A stretch of DNA of 64,000 nucleotides from JANMDR01 sp031376425. Its GTDB lineage: Bacteria; Pseudomonadota; Gammaproteobacteria; Burkholderiales; Usitatibacteraceae. Shown here piece by piece: positions 9,208 through 18,432 of the stretch. The notes beneath the pieces were generated by a model. That model saw only the letters and a list, made by a program, of their open reading frames with translations, made no database searches and was not told where the DNA came from. The stretch lies in the NCBI GenBank assembly GCA_031376425.1, contig JANMDR010000280.1, forward strand, positions 6,767 to 70,766, read 5' to 3'. A program made the translations under genes and the position numbers. Positions within the stretch are counted from its first letter, which is position 1, and each line of letters begins with the position of its first letter.

Positions 9208-9384
9208 GCATTAATGTAGCTTAAAAATTACAATTAAAGCGAATGCCGTTGTATCTAAATGTATTGCGCAAGGGCGTCCTCGATCAAACTCGATAACCCG
9301 TTATGCGTTGTATATAGTCAAAATACAAGCAAAAAAATCAGCGACCATCGGGAGTGCAAACCAAATGGTTGTTCGTTCATGCCG

Positions 9385-10041
9385 CTAAAACTTAACCCGC
9401 AGTCCGAGCGAGTAACGGCGTTCTGAAAGCGCATAGCTGTTGAGTGCTGTTTTATTAAAGTTGCTGATTTCCACTGTCGCCGAATCTTTTGGAATCAAAT
9501 TCTGCGCTTGGAAGGAAAGAGCAAAGCTCTTGTTGAGATCAAACCCAAATTGCGCATCAAGCTGAGACCGTGCGGCAATCACATCTGGTCGTCCTTGTGT
9601 GAATTCAAACACCGCATCATCACGCCAGTTGTAGGCGAGGCGTGCTGAAAATGCTCCTCTTTCGTAAAGGCCGACCAGATTGTAGCTGTGCTTAGAAGTT
9701 GCTACTAAAGGGAAGCCATTGCTGTCTTTGCTATCCGCATACGTGTAGTTTGCAATGATGCCTAAGCCGTCCAGTGGGGCTGGTAGGAAATCGAAGAACT
9801 GCTGGACTCCCACTTCAATGCCGCGAACCTTGGCAGAGGCAATGTTAAACGGTCGTGAAGTTCTGAACACCCCTGAGGATTCAAAACCAGCGATAGTTTC
9901 TTCAATGGTCCCGTTGGCGATGAAATCCTTTACCTTTTTATGAAAGAGGGCGCCGGAAACTAGCGAGCTCTTGCCGGTGTAGTATTCAAATGACGCGTCC
10001 AAGTTGGTCGAAATCGGCGGTGTTAGTTGCGCGTTGCCGCC
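9385..10041 (-). CDS. TonB-dependent receptor, C-terminal fragment after frameshift
   Basis: This frame carries the last strands of the same receptor whose plug and most of whose barrel are in the next entry. Read from 10041 it begins GGNAQLTPPISTNLDASFEYY, the junction normally continuous in these receptors, and ends with the outer-membrane signature LSERRYSLGLRVKF, a terminal Phe. It has no start of its own with a ribosome site; the TTG at 10002 lies inside the conserved region. One extra base in the C-run at 10040-10043 would fuse the frames. Confidence 0.8.
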   Translation of the reverse strand, partial: GGNAQLTPPISTNLDASFEYYTGKSSLVSGALFHKKVKDFIANGTIEETIAGFESSGVFRTSRPFNIASAKVRGIEVGVQQFFDFLPAPLDGLGIIANYTYADSKDSNGFPLVATSKHSYNLVGLYERGAFSARLAYNWRDDAVFEFTQGRPDVIAARSQLDAQFGFDLNKSFALSFQAQNLIPKDSATVEISNFNKTALNSYALSERRYSLGLRVKF

Positions 10042-12056
10042 CCTGAGGTCAGATTTGTCTGGTTGATAAATGTGCTGGGCGCTAGGTCCGCCAAACCGGC
10101 GCGCTGTAAAGTTCGCGAGGCTGAAAATCTAACTAGAAACTTGTCGGTTGCTTCAATAACCAAATTCGCACTCGGCAGAATATTCTTGTAAGAATTTTTG
10201 TCAGTTGTCGGCGTCGGAATGAGCACGTTGGCATTGTTAATTCTGCGTGTGATGAGCGCGATCGTGTCGGCTGAAAAATCAGTGTTGGAGAAACGAACGC
10301 CTACGTTGAGTTTTGCTGGTCGGCCAAAGATGTCGTTTTCACCTTGCGCCATCAAATATCCACCAACCGTTTTCTCGGTAATCTTGTAATCGCGCGCATC
10401 ATTGCGAAGGTAACCGTTTGGCGTATCAATCCCCGGCTCAGTTGCCAACACTCGTGGAATTAAAAAACCGGTATTGGGATAGAACGACGCAAACTCGCGG
10501 GGAAAATTACCAGATATGCCGCTCAAAAAATTTGGGTCGCCCGGTACCGCGAACGGTGCTAGTTCAGCGGCCGTGGCGAGGCCGCGGCTTCGGTACGCTT
10601 CAGAAATTGCGCGTAGATCAACATAGCGCAGACCTGAGCTAATTTTAATGGTGTCGTTGACTCTATAGCTAAGGTCAAATTTTCCGGTACGTTCCTCCAG
10701 TGCTGCAGGTAAAAGGTTGGCGCGTAGGGTGAGGGTACCGGTAGTTGGAAAAAGGTAGTTGCTCGAAATATTGGGATTAAATACGGTACCGACTGGCCTT
10801 TGAAATGTCAGGCTTGGAATTGGGCCATTGCGAAAATCATAATTGCCAACTACATTGGCGGCAGTGTCGTTTACGATCACTTCGATTTTTTGTTTGAGTG
10901 TACCTTTACTGTAGTAGGCGTCGCCTTCGACGGTAAGGTCGTTGTTGTGATACTTTCCATTCAGGCCGTAAAGGTAACTCGCTGTTGGATCTTCACGACG
11001 TTGATTCTGGACTCGAACGGAACCTGTTGATTCTCCTGCGACAAGATAGCCATTTTCATTAACTGCATTGCGCACGATTAGCGCAGTGGGGCTTGTTGGT
11101 AGATTAAACGTGATTGCCTGATTTGTTCGGTCTGCTTCCACGCGCGAGTAGAGGCCATCAAGGGTAAGTACAAAATCCTTGCTGAGTCTCGCTTGAACCG
11201 CACCATTCACACCAACTCGTGACCGGTCAATATCAACATTTTCATATTGGAGTAACAACGGTGCCAAAACATTGGTAGTGCCACCGTTTAATCGGTCGAG
11301 CCAGTTATTGCGCTCAAATAGCTGCAGCTTGGAGGTACGCTTTTGATATTCGCCCGAAAGTAACACACCGATATTGCCGTCGGCAAATTTCGTGGCGTAT
11401 AGACCCGATACCGTGGGCTCAAATTTTTTGGAGGCATCAGAGTAAGTATCCTGCGCACGTAAAAATGTAGTTGTTTTTTTGAAGTCAAATGGCTTTGGCG
11501 TGACCAAATTAATCGTACCACCGAGCCCGCCTTCGGCTTGATCGGCCAGTGGCGATTTGCGAACTTCGAGTCTGCTGAAAACCGAGGATGGAACGGCATC
11601 AAGTCCTGACGAGCGTCCGAGATTGTCATTTTCTGGCGGCGAAACCCGCGCGGAGAAACCTAGAAGCGTGCGCCCATCCACCTCAACCCGCACCTGCTGC
11701 AAACCGCGAATGTTTACCGCTTGGCCTTCGCCAAACACTCGCGTGATTTGAACACCAGTTACACGCTGCAGGGCTTCGGCCACATTGGCGTCAGGTAGTT
11801 TCCCAACGTCTTCAGAGGTTATTACATCAACTATTTGCGAAGATTCTTTTTTGATCTCCGCTGCCTTTTGCAAAGCGCCACGAATGCCGGTAACTACTAT
11901 TGTTTCAACCGCTTCCCCTGCTGGTTTCGCTGGCTTCACCGGCTCGGTTTGCTGCGCGTATGCGGAAGGCATGCAACCAAGCATGGCGAGCGCGACAGCC
12001 GCAGTCAATATGCTTATTTTGCCGGGTTGTGACGATACATTTAAATTAACGGACAT
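10023..12056 (-). CDS. TonB-dependent receptor, N-terminal part, frameshifted
   Basis: Outer-membrane receptor of the Xanthomonas/Caulobacter carbohydrate type. The start is ATG 12056 (MSVNLNVSS), with GAGGAG upstream; the open frame extends 35 codons further but without a ribosome site. A signal peptide ends at PSAYAQQ, followed by a TonB-box-like ETIVVTGIRGAL and the plug domain with LPDANVAEALQRVTGVQI and GGTINLVTPKPF. The barrel then runs to TNLTSGAATRN, where the frame meets TAA at 10023; the rest is in the overlapping frame. It would import oligosaccharides cut by the neighbouring lyases. Either a sequencing error or a recent loss of function; the sequence is otherwise intact on both sides. 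Confidence 0.85.
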   Translation of the reverse strand: MSVNLNVSSQPGKISILTAAVALAMLGCMPSAYAQQTEPVKPAKPAGEAVETIVVTGIRGALQKAAEIKKESSQIVDVITSEDVGKLPDANVAEALQRVTGVQITRVFGEGQAVNIRGLQQVRVEVDGRTLLGFSARVSPPENDNLGRSSGLDAVPSSVFSRLEVRKSPLADQAEGGLGGTINLVTPKPFDFKKTTTFLRAQDTYSDASKKFEPTVSGLYATKFADGNIGVLLSGEYQKRTSKLQLFERNNWLDRLNGGTTNVLAPLLLQYENVDIDRSRVGVNGAVQARLSKDFVLTLDGLYSRVEADRTNQAITFNLPTSPTALIVRNAVNENGYLVAGESTGSVRVQNQRREDPTASYLYGLNGKYHNNDLTVEGDAYYSKGTLKQKIEVIVNDTAANVVGNYDFRNGPIPSLTFQRPVGTVFNPNISSNYLFPTTGTLTLRANLLPAALEERTGKFDLSYRVNDTIKISSGLRYVDLRAISEAYRSRGLATAAELAPFAVPGDPNFLSGISGNFPREFASFYPNTGFLIPRVLATEPGIDTPNGYLRNDARDYKITEKTVGGYLMAQGENDIFGRPAKLNVGVRFSNTDFSADTIALITRRINNANVLIPTPTTDKNSYKNILPSANLVIEATDKFLVRFSASRTLQRAGLADLAPSTFINQTNLTSGAATRN

Positions 12057-12130
12057 TTTTAACTCCTCGAAGTGTACGGTGAATGTTGCTGCTTCTGCGC
12101 GTTCGGTGGCTTTCCCTATTTGCGCTTTGT

Positions 12131-12143
12131 GAAACCTGTGGTA
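12131..12143. promoter_or_regulatory. Weak candidate LacI-type operator before receptor gene
   Basis: GAAACCTGTGGTA agrees at 9 of 13 places with GTAACCGGTGTCA, the core of the sites before the lyase and kduI genes, and lies about 75 bases upstream of the receptor start. It is the only such match I found in this gap and lacks the central ACCGGT palindrome, so the call is tentative. Confidence 0.25.
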
Positions 12144-12208
12144 AAAACGACGAGCGGACACTCTTTTATCCCTACTCCAACGTCCGCGAACTCTCTAATA
12201 GAACAAAT

Positions 12209-14185
12209 CTAGCGGTACTTCATCACCCACTGGATAACTAAAGGCTGCGCCATTTTGAAAGCAGCGGTTGAGCAGTAAACATGGGTTTTCATGGCACCGC
12301 TGTTTGATTTATAGCCATCGTCGGCTTGCGTTTTATTGCTTGAGCAGCCGCTTAGCCCGCTCACTTCGAAGGCGTATACGTCGCCCTGTTGGAAATTTAT
12401 CGTCGTACCATTAGTAGTGGCATCAGCAGAAAATGATGCGAAATTTAAAGCGATTTCTTTTACGTCAAGTGCTCCTGCTGGCGTGTATTTATCGGTGCGC
12501 GTAATCACGCCAGGGGCAAAGGTATATTGTGTTTCTAGGGATAGACGAGCGTCTTTTATCGGGCTGTTTTTGCCTAGCTGTGTGAGCGCATCTTGCTGAT
12601 ATGTCACCTTCACAACGTCGCCAGTGTGCGTGCTTTGAATATTCTTGATGAATGCGGTACCAATTAAGCTGGTGCCGTCGGCGAGGGTAAATTTAGGCAA
12701 CAGTTGCGGGTTTGCGTAACCGCTATCGGCAATGCCTGCAATCATTAAATTTGCATGGGGCAGCGGGTAATAAGGGCTGTTGGCGTGCTGTGTGGAACCA
12801 CCATTTATCATCAGCAAACTAAACACTTTTTGATTGTCGCGGACGATGGCCAGCGCACGGTCATACTCGCTCTGCGCAAAGCGCGTGAAGCTAAATGTGG
12901 GCTGTGTTTTTGCGAGCCATTCTTTGAAATCCGCTTTTGGAGTAATGTCTTTAAAACCCGCTTTATTCCAAATGGCATTGGTGTAGATTAACTGATGCAA
13001 CAGCGAAAAGTTTTCACCCAAAATACGGTGTTTGCCACGGTAGGCATCGGTTCTGCGGCCTTTAGCCCACAGGTCAACAGACTTAGTCGCTGGGTCATAC
13101 CAAAAATCAACATATTTGGCGGCGATGAGCGACGAGAACACATAGGCATACTGTTTTTCTTCGGGCGTCAAAACATCTAAGTAGGCGGCGACCGATAGAA
13201 TTTCGAGGACTGATGTGTCGCCGTACGGGCCGATACTGCGGCCAAAACTAAAGCCATCGCCAGCGGTGTTGCCAATGTTGAGTGTAACCGTAGCGGCTTT
13301 GCGGAGGAGCGCCTTTAGTTCAGGCGTGACGGGCAGGCCGGTTTCAACGAAGCGCTGGCAAATTTCTGCGATCAACAAAATACTGTAACGGTCAAAGCGG
13401 CCTTCGCCATCGGTTTCGTCAGAAAAACCAAATTTGCCAGAGTACTTTTCGTAGTGCTTGAGCGTTTTATCAAGTAGCGTATTACTGCCCGATTCGTCCT
13501 CCCAGCCCATCAACATACGCAGGCGCGCAATGCTAAATGCGACGCCATAATAATTGGACGGCAGATTGATTAGGGTGTAATCGGTAGTGTTTACAAACTT
13601 GCGCCAGTCTAGTTTTTGCTTCAGTGCGGCTAATGTTGCTGGGGTGAAGGCTTGGTCTAGCAACCCTGCATTTTTAAGTTTATATAAAGTGGAAAGGTAG
13701 TAATACATTCCCCATGTATCGTTATCGATATTGATGGTTAAGTCAGCAATATCACGGTACTGGCTTAGTCGCGCTTTGAAATTGGGGTCTGAGGGTGCGG
13801 TGTTTAATACAACGTAGCCCAAGCCTAAAGCAATTTTACCGGGCAAAAACTTATCGTTGCCCTTAAAGGCGGGATAGCCATCGACGGTCACTAACGCTTT
13901 TTCGGCGTTGAGCTTGTCAAAGAAATATTCAAGCTGTGGAAATAGCTCGTCTTGCACAATCTTATTCATTGGCGTGCCGGCCAACGGTGGCGAATAAGCA
14001 GTGGTGGCGAAACCGCGCGTGGCTGGCGAGAGGGCTGTAGTTGTTTTTACGGGAGCCGTTGCTGTTGGCGCGGCAGAAGTAGATCGCACTGTGTCGGGCG
14101 GTACAACCACCGTACAGGCTTGAAGTGTGCAGGCTGCAATTGCCAGCAGAGCAGTTTGTGCAAAATTAAGCGAAGTGGCGCGCAT
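12209..14185 (-). CDS. Putative (alpha/alpha)-barrel polysaccharide lyase, lipoprotein
   Basis: A 658-residue lipoprotein (lipobox LQAC, Cys24) followed by a Thr/Ala/Pro linker. Residues 85-420 are largely helical, with repeated paired helices and conserved-looking patches: IDNDTWGMYYYLSTLYKL, NLPSNYYGVAFSIARLRMLMGW, DGEGRFDRYS, FGRSIGPYGD and GKHRILGENFSLLH. The C-terminal third is beta-rich. This layout, toroid plus beta-sandwich, is that of PL8/PL38/heparinase II-type lyases, and Asn, Tyr, His and Arg in the patches could form the catalytic set. The exact family is not certain; PL38-like is a guess. A LacI-type operator overlaps its promoter, so it belongs to the uronate regulon. Confidence 0.6.
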   Translation of the reverse strand: MRATSLNFAQTALLAIAACTLQACTVVVPPDTVRSTSAAPTATAPVKTTTALSPATRGFATTAYSPPLAGTPMNKIVQDELFPQLEYFFDKLNAEKALVTVDGYPAFKGNDKFLPGKIALGLGYVVLNTAPSDPNFKARLSQYRDIADLTINIDNDTWGMYYYLSTLYKLKNAGLLDQAFTPATLAALKQKLDWRKFVNTTDYTLINLPSNYYGVAFSIARLRMLMGWEDESGSNTLLDKTLKHYEKYSGKFGFSDETDGEGRFDRYSILLIAEICQRFVETGLPVTPELKALLRKAATVTLNIGNTAGDGFSFGRSIGPYGDTSVLEILSVAAYLDVLTPEEKQYAYVFSSLIAAKYVDFWYDPATKSVDLWAKGRRTDAYRGKHRILGENFSLLHQLIYTNAIWNKAGFKDITPKADFKEWLAKTQPTFSFTRFAQSEYDRALAIVRDNQKVFSLLMINGGSTQHANSPYYPLPHANLMIAGIADSGYANPQLLPKFTLADGTSLIGTAFIKNIQSTHTGDVVKVTYQQDALTQLGKNSPIKDARLSLETQYTFAPGVITRTDKYTPAGALDVKEIALNFASFSADATTNGTTINFQQGDVYAFEVSGLSGCSSNKTQADDGYKSNSGAMKTHVYCSTAAFKMAQPLVIQWVMKYR

Positions 14186-14317
14186 TAAAAAACCTTTGAA
14201 ATAGTTCTGAGTTGAGTTCCAAAATCCTGCAGGGTTGTTTCAAAAAGATGCGAATACTGTTGCTTCAATGTTGCTGTAGTGCCGCCGTAGTGCGGTTTAG
14301 CTCAAAAATGACCACAA

Positions 14318-14333
14318 ATGGTAACCGGTGTCA
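14318..14333. promoter_or_regulatory. LacI-type operator before the 658-aa lyase gene
   Basis: ATGGTAACCGGTGTCA, centred on the ACCGGT palindrome, is identical over all 16 bases to the site before kduI. It starts just downstream of the predicted -10, so bound repressor would cover the transcription start. Confidence 0.75.
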
Positions 14334-14337
14334 TAAT

Positions 14338-14366
14338 ATTATTTGCGCAATCACTTTGCTTGTCAA
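14338..14366 (-). promoter_or_regulatory. Sigma-70 promoter of the lyase gene
   Basis: On the minus strand TTGACA (14361-14366) is followed after 17 bases by AATAAT (14338-14343; TAATAT with a 19-base spacer is the alternative). The operator follows at once. The gap 14186-14457 holds no gene. Confidence 0.6.
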
Positions 14367-14457
14367 GAAGTTCTAATGCGGTGGAATTTAAACTGTTGTT
14401 TTTGCGTTGCAACGCGGCGGTGGAGGCGTCAGTCTTGCTTGGTGTAGTTATCTGCTG

Positions 14458-15495
14458 CTAGCGACGCACATCAAAACCGCCTGCTTTAAATGCAACAATA
14501 TCGGCTTGCCTAAATAGGCTGGCATCACCAGGTAGAGCGTGTTTTAAACAAGTAAGAGCAAGGCCGGTTTGCGCCATGGCGGCAATACTGTCGCCAGATA
14601 AATAAGCGTGTAGCGCACCAGCTGCAAAAGCATCACCCGCACCAATACGGTCAACTATCCCCGCTACCGTAACTTCCTCAGTTTGGGCGGAATCAGTTGG
14701 GGTATCTACGCGGGCGGAAAGGTGGTGGCAATCAGCGTCTTGCACGCGCCTTTCTGTGGACGCTATAAATTTCAAATCGGGAAACGCTGCAAATGCAGCG
14801 TCAGCCGCATCACGACGACGGCTTTCCCCGTCGTTAGAAAATTGCCTATCTAATATCAACGCAATATCTTGATGATTACCAAAGAAAATATCCGCGTAGC
14901 TTAGTAGCTTCGTGAGTATCGCTTTTGGATCGCTATCCCAACTTTGCCAAAGCATCGCCCGATAGTTACCGTCAAACGAAACCGGGATATTTAAGCGCTT
15001 TGCTGCTGCTGCCGCGGCAAAGACGTGTTCGGTCGTCGCCATGCCAAGTGCCGGAGTAATACCCGACAGATGTAGTCGTGTTGCTCCAGCCAATAAGGTG
15101 TTCCAATCGTAGGCGTCTGGTTTCGCCAGTGCAAAGCTGGAATGCGCACGATCGTAAATAATTTCGGACGCGCGCAAACTTGCGCCTGGCGTTAGAAAAT
15201 ATAAACCCATACGTCCTGCGCTAAGTTGTACCCGCGTGCAGTCAACTCCATTTGCTCGTACTGCCGCAATAGCGCCGCGCCCAAGCCCGTTGTCGGGCAC
15301 AGTGCTAATCATGGCGGTGTGGTGGCCTAAATTTGCTAAGCCAATGGCAACGTTGGCTTCGGCGCCGCCAACATGCAGGTTAAGCCGTGGTGACTGCATT
15401 AGTAATTCACGGTCAGGTGCCGCCAAACGAATCAGCATCTCGCCAAAAAAAACGATGCGGGCTGACGAAGAGCTTGGATTTGCTTGGCTTTGCAT
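14458..15495 (-). CDS. kdgK: 2-keto-3-deoxygluconate kinase
   Basis: PfkB/ribokinase-family kinase that phosphorylates KDG with ATP to KDPG, the entry to the Entner-Doudoroff aldolase step. FFGEMLIRLAAP at residues 16-27 and HVGGAEANVAIGLANLG at 41-57 match KdgK, and VDRIGAGDAFAAG at 281-293 is PfkB signature 2 with catalytic base Asp288. Length 345. Start ATG 15495 has AAGG seven bases upstream. It is 67 bases downstream of kduD in the same direction, consistent with a kduI-kduD-kdgK operon. No KDPG aldolase gene is in the window. Confidence 0.9.
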   Translation of the reverse strand: MQSQANPSSSSARIVFFGEMLIRLAAPDRELLMQSPRLNLHVGGAEANVAIGLANLGHHTAMISTVPDNGLGRGAIAAVRANGVDCTRVQLSAGRMGLYFLTPGASLRASEIIYDRAHSSFALAKPDAYDWNTLLAGATRLHLSGITPALGMATTEHVFAAAAAAKRLNIPVSFDGNYRAMLWQSWDSDPKAILTKLLSYADIFFGNHQDIALILDRQFSNDGESRRRDAADAAFAAFPDLKFIASTERRVQDADCHHLSARVDTPTDSAQTEEVTVAGIVDRIGAGDAFAAGALHAYLSGDSIAAMAQTGLALTCLKHALPGDASLFRQADIVAFKAGGFDVRR

Positions 15496-15562
15496 GTGCG
15501 ACCTTCAGTAAATCAAGTTTTTGTGGGATTCTGAATGGACTAGCGTTGGTATAGAATCGTTG

Positions 15563-16318
15563 CTACCTTGCAAGCCACCCGCCATCAACCGCCAAAACAT
15601 GGCCATCAACGTAATCTGAGGCTCGTGACGCCAAAAATACCGCAGCGCCGCCCATATCCTCAGGGTTGCCCCAGCGACCGGCTGGAATGCGAGCCACAAT
15701 CTGTTGGCTGCGAGTAAGGTCTGTCTGCAACGCCTTGGTGTTATTAGTTTGAATATAGCCTGGCGCGATGGCGTTGACATTGATGCCCTTTGCCGACCAT
15801 TCATTGGCCATTGCCTTGGTAAGCCCGCTCACGCCGCTTTTTGACGCGGTGTAGCTCGGTACCCGCACGCCGCCTTGAAAGCTCAGCATCGACGCAATGT
15901 TGATAATCTTGCCCTGTCCTGCTGCAATCATATGTTTAGCCGCCGCTTGCGCTAAAAAAAATAGCGATTTCAAATTGGTATCCATCACGGCGTCCCAATC
16001 GGCTTCGGTAAAATCGACACTATCGTTGCGGCGAATAATGCCAGCGTTATTAACCAAAATATCAATGCGACCAAGCCCGGCAATTGTTTCAGTAATGATC
16101 CGATTTACGGGTTCAATAGTTGACAAATCCGCAGCGATGTTGATCGCGCGCTGACCGAGTGCGGTGATTTCTGCGTGCGTATCAACAGCTGCCGTTCGGC
16201 CGACTAGCGCCACATCAGCACCTGCACCGGCCAGTGCGATGGCGATAGCTTGCCCAATACCCGCATTTGCCCCAGTGACGATGGCTACCTTGCCGGTTAA
16301 ATCAAACAAGGGGCTCAT
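15563..16318 (-). CDS. kduD: 2-dehydro-3-deoxy-D-gluconate 5-dehydrogenase
   Basis: Short-chain dehydrogenase that reduces 3-deoxy-D-glycero-2,5-hexodiulosonate to KDG. TGANAGIGQAIA is the cofactor motif, NNAG follows, and the catalytic Ser-Tyr-Lys set is in IASMLSF and SYTASKSG. The C-terminal YVDGHVLAVDGGW is typical of KduD. The start chosen is ATG 16318, whose ATG overlaps the kduI stop as ATGA, giving 251 residues; an upstream in-frame ATG at 16330 is less likely. The overlap implies translational coupling to KduI, the preceding enzyme. Confidence 0.9.
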   Translation of the reverse strand: MSPLFDLTGKVAIVTGANAGIGQAIAIALAGAGADVALVGRTAAVDTHAEITALGQRAINIAADLSTIEPVNRIITETIAGLGRIDILVNNAGIIRRNDSVDFTEADWDAVMDTNLKSLFFLAQAAAKHMIAAGQGKIINIASMLSFQGGVRVPSYTASKSGVSGLTKAMANEWSAKGINVNAIAPGYIQTNNTKALQTDLTRSQQIVARIPAGRWGNPEDMGGAAVFLASRASDYVDGHVLAVDGGWLAR

Positions 16319-17151
16319 TTTAGTTGGCAAATATCGAGCGTGTTTAAATCGGTGTAATCTAAATTTTCACCGCCCATTGCCCAAATGAATGCATATGATT
16401 TTGTACCTGATCCCATATGCACCGACCACGGTGGCGAGATGACGGCGGTTTCATTTTCAATGACGATATGGCGCATAGCATCTGGTTCGCCCATGTAGTG
16501 AAAAACCCGATCATTGTCGCCTAAACCAAAATATAAATACACTTCGCTGCGGCGGTCATGCAGGTGTGGCGGCATGGTATTCCACACGCTGCCGGTTTCC
16601 AAAATGGTTAAACCCAAAAGCAGTTGCGCGCTATCGCAAACACCAGGAATGACAAACTGGTAAATAGTGCGCTTGTTGGATGTTTCTAAATCACCCCGCA
16701 GCAGCGGTGTGGCTTGCGCAATCGAAATTTTCTTCAGCGCACAAGCTTTGTGCGCCGGAAGTGAGGTGATGTAGTACCGCGCCTGCGCGCCAGAAAAGGT
16801 GACAACTTTGCTACCCATCGGTACATACAAGCAATCGCGCGGATCCATTTCAATCCGTTCCCCATCGACCATAATCACGCCAGAACCCGCGCCTATATTG
16901 ACGACACCCATTTCGCGTCGTTCCAAAAACGGTTGACCCACTGCACTTTTTGGCTCGGTTTGATCGGGCAGTTTAAGCTCAGCATCGCCCGGCACTGCGC
17001 CGCCGATAACAAAGCGCTCATTGTGCGAATAGTTGAGGATAACGCGGCCCGTTTCGAACATGCCGCTTACCATATAGCGGTCGCGTAGCGCATCGTTACT
17101 GACACTGTCCATCATATCGGGGTGGGTAGCGTGAAAAGTTTTATGGAACAC
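16315..17151 (-). CDS. kduI: 5-keto-4-deoxyuronate isomerase
   Basis: Cupin-fold zinc isomerase turning 4-deoxy-L-threo-5-hexosulose uronate, the product of unsaturated uronates from lyases, into 3-deoxy-hexodiulosonate. The zinc ligands His196, His198 and Glu203 are in PPHLHDRRSEVYLYF, with His245 in PPWSVHMGSG. Length 278 is standard and the ending YTDLNTLDICQLK is characteristic. First gene of the kduI-kduD-kdgK operon, with a promoter overlapped by a LacI-type operator 48 bases upstream. Confidence 0.96.
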   Translation of the reverse strand: MFHKTFHATHPDMMDSVSNDALRDRYMVSGMFETGRVILNYSHNERFVIGGAVPGDAELKLPDQTEPKSAVGQPFLERREMGVVNIGAGSGVIMVDGERIEMDPRDCLYVPMGSKVVTFSGAQARYYITSLPAHKACALKKISIAQATPLLRGDLETSNKRTIYQFVIPGVCDSAQLLLGLTILETGSVWNTMPPHLHDRRSEVYLYFGLGDNDRVFHYMGEPDAMRHIVIENETAVISPPWSVHMGSGTKSYAFIWAMGGENLDYTDLNTLDICQLK

Positions 17152-17186
17152 GGAAATCTCCAGACAGTTGAAATGACATTGGAATA

Positions 17187-17215
17187 ATCATAGCTATTAT
17201 GGTAACCGGTGTCAA
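17187..17215 (-). promoter_or_regulatory. Sigma-70 promoter of the kduI operon
   Basis: Minus strand: TTGACA (17210-17215), 17 bases, TATGAT (17187-17192), nearly consensus. The -35 box shares its TGACA with the operator, so repressor and RNA polymerase cannot bind together. Confidence 0.75.
17199..17214. promoter_or_regulatory. LacI-type operator before kduI
   Basis: ATGGTAACCGGTGTCA, the same 16 bases as the site at 14318. The ACCGGT centre is typical of LacI-family operators. It covers the -35 box and half of the spacer of the kduI promoter, and the presumed regulator gene lies 133 bases further on. Confidence 0.8.
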
Positions 17216-17346
17216 CAAGGTATTTATTTTAGGTAAAAAATTTGTACGTTCTACTAAAAAATGAGTCAAATGTGGCGTCGATGGTGCTTCATATGCCTAT
17301 TGGCTACATCAACGGCAATATCCGATAGGCTGCTAGCCGTTGTAAG

Positions 17347-18432
17347 TTATGTTTTATCTTTTTTAGGCGGTGCCACTGAGCCACGCCGAATGAGCGTGGA
17401 AAAAAATGTGGAAGGTTCTTCTTCCTCAATTTCAGAATGAGCGAAGATGCCATTAATTAGCTTAAGCGCGGCCGAACGCCCCATGGCAACAATGGGCCAG
17501 CGTACAGTAGTGAGCGGCGGCCAAACTCGCGGAGCAATTGGCGTGTCATCAAAGCCGATGATGGATAAATCTTCGGGTACGCCCAAGCCACGCTCGCGGG
17601 CTGCAAACAACACGCCCGCGGCCATCTCATCATTACACGCAAATATAGCAGTGGGGCGTGGTGATAGTGCCAGCAAACTATCGGCTGCGGTGATGCCGGA
17701 TTCAAAAGTGTAATGCCCTTCAGCAATTAGGCTTCGTGGCAGCTTTATTCCTGCTTCTGCCAATGCAAATTCAAAGCCCTCGCGTCGTTCCCGCGCGGAG
17801 CGAAAGCCATGCGGCCCTGTCACCAGCCCGATACGTTTGTGATCCTGCGCAATCAAATAGCGCACCGCATCTACAACCGCGTCCCGATCATTTGAGGCCA
17901 CCATGTGCGCCGCATTATCAAGCATGGCTGAGCCCATGCGCACGTAGCGACAACCAACTTCATCACAAAGCTTAGCGATCAAATCATTTTCAGAGACCGG
18001 GGGCAAAATAACCACACCAAACAATCGCTGCCGTTCCAGAAAGCTCCGGATATCATCTAACATCGTTGCCGAGCCCCTATCCACTGGGCGTACCACGAGT
18101 TCGCAATCGGTATCACGGAGCGCTTCTAAAATTCCTTGTTGTACATTGAGGATCATTTGCGCATTGGGGTTATCGTAAATCAAGCCGATTAAAAAATTTC
18201 GTCCCAACGCTAAGGCTCGCGCTTGCGGGTTAGGCACATAACCGGTTTCTTGAATCACCGCTTCAACGCGCTCGCGAGTTTTTTCATTTAGTAAGGGCGA
18301 ACGGTTAATCACGCGGCTGACGGTTTTTTTGGATACACCCGCCAGCCTAGCAATATCATTAATGGTGGGTTTGCCAGTTGTTGCAGGCAAGTTTGCCGTG
18401 GCGGATTCGCGTTTTTTTGCAGTGGTGGCCAT
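17347..18432 (-). CDS. LacI-family transcriptional regulator of the uronate genes
   Basis: The N-terminal helix-turn-helix PTINDIARLAGVSKKTVSRVIN (residues 22-43) and hinge are classic LacI, followed by a periplasmic-binding-protein-like effector domain (FLIGLIYDNPNA, GFDDTPIAPRVWPPLTTV). The start chosen is ATG 18432 (MATTAKKRES, 361 residues); the frame is open to a TTG at 18510 and neither has a clear ribosome site. The basic low-complexity lead of about 20 residues before the HTH is unusual. Placed between the kdu operon and the TRAP operon, and with matching operators in front of both, it most likely represses them and is released by a uronate-derived intermediate such as KDG or KDPG (inference). 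Confidence 0.88.
   Translation of the reverse strand: MATTAKKRESATANLPATTGKPTINDIARLAGVSKKTVSRVINRSPLLNEKTRERVEAVIQETGYVPNPQARALALGRNFLIGLIYDNPNAQMILNVQQGILEALRDTDCELVVRPVDRGSATMLDDIRSFLERQRLFGVVILPPVSENDLIAKLCDEVGCRYVRMGSAMLDNAAHMVASNDRDAVVDAVRYLIAQDHKRIGLVTGPHGFRSARERREGFEFALAEAGIKLPRSLIAEGHYTFESGITAADSLLALSPRPTAIFACNDEMAAGVLFAARERGLGVPEDLSIIGFDDTPIAPRVWPPLTTVRWPIVAMGRSAALKLINGIFAHSEIEEEEPSTFFSTLIRRGSVAPPKKDKT

Noticed and set aside
11288..11629. 113-codon minus-strand frame within the receptor gene
   Set aside because: Different frame from the receptor with no ribosome site; the receptor frame explains the DNA.
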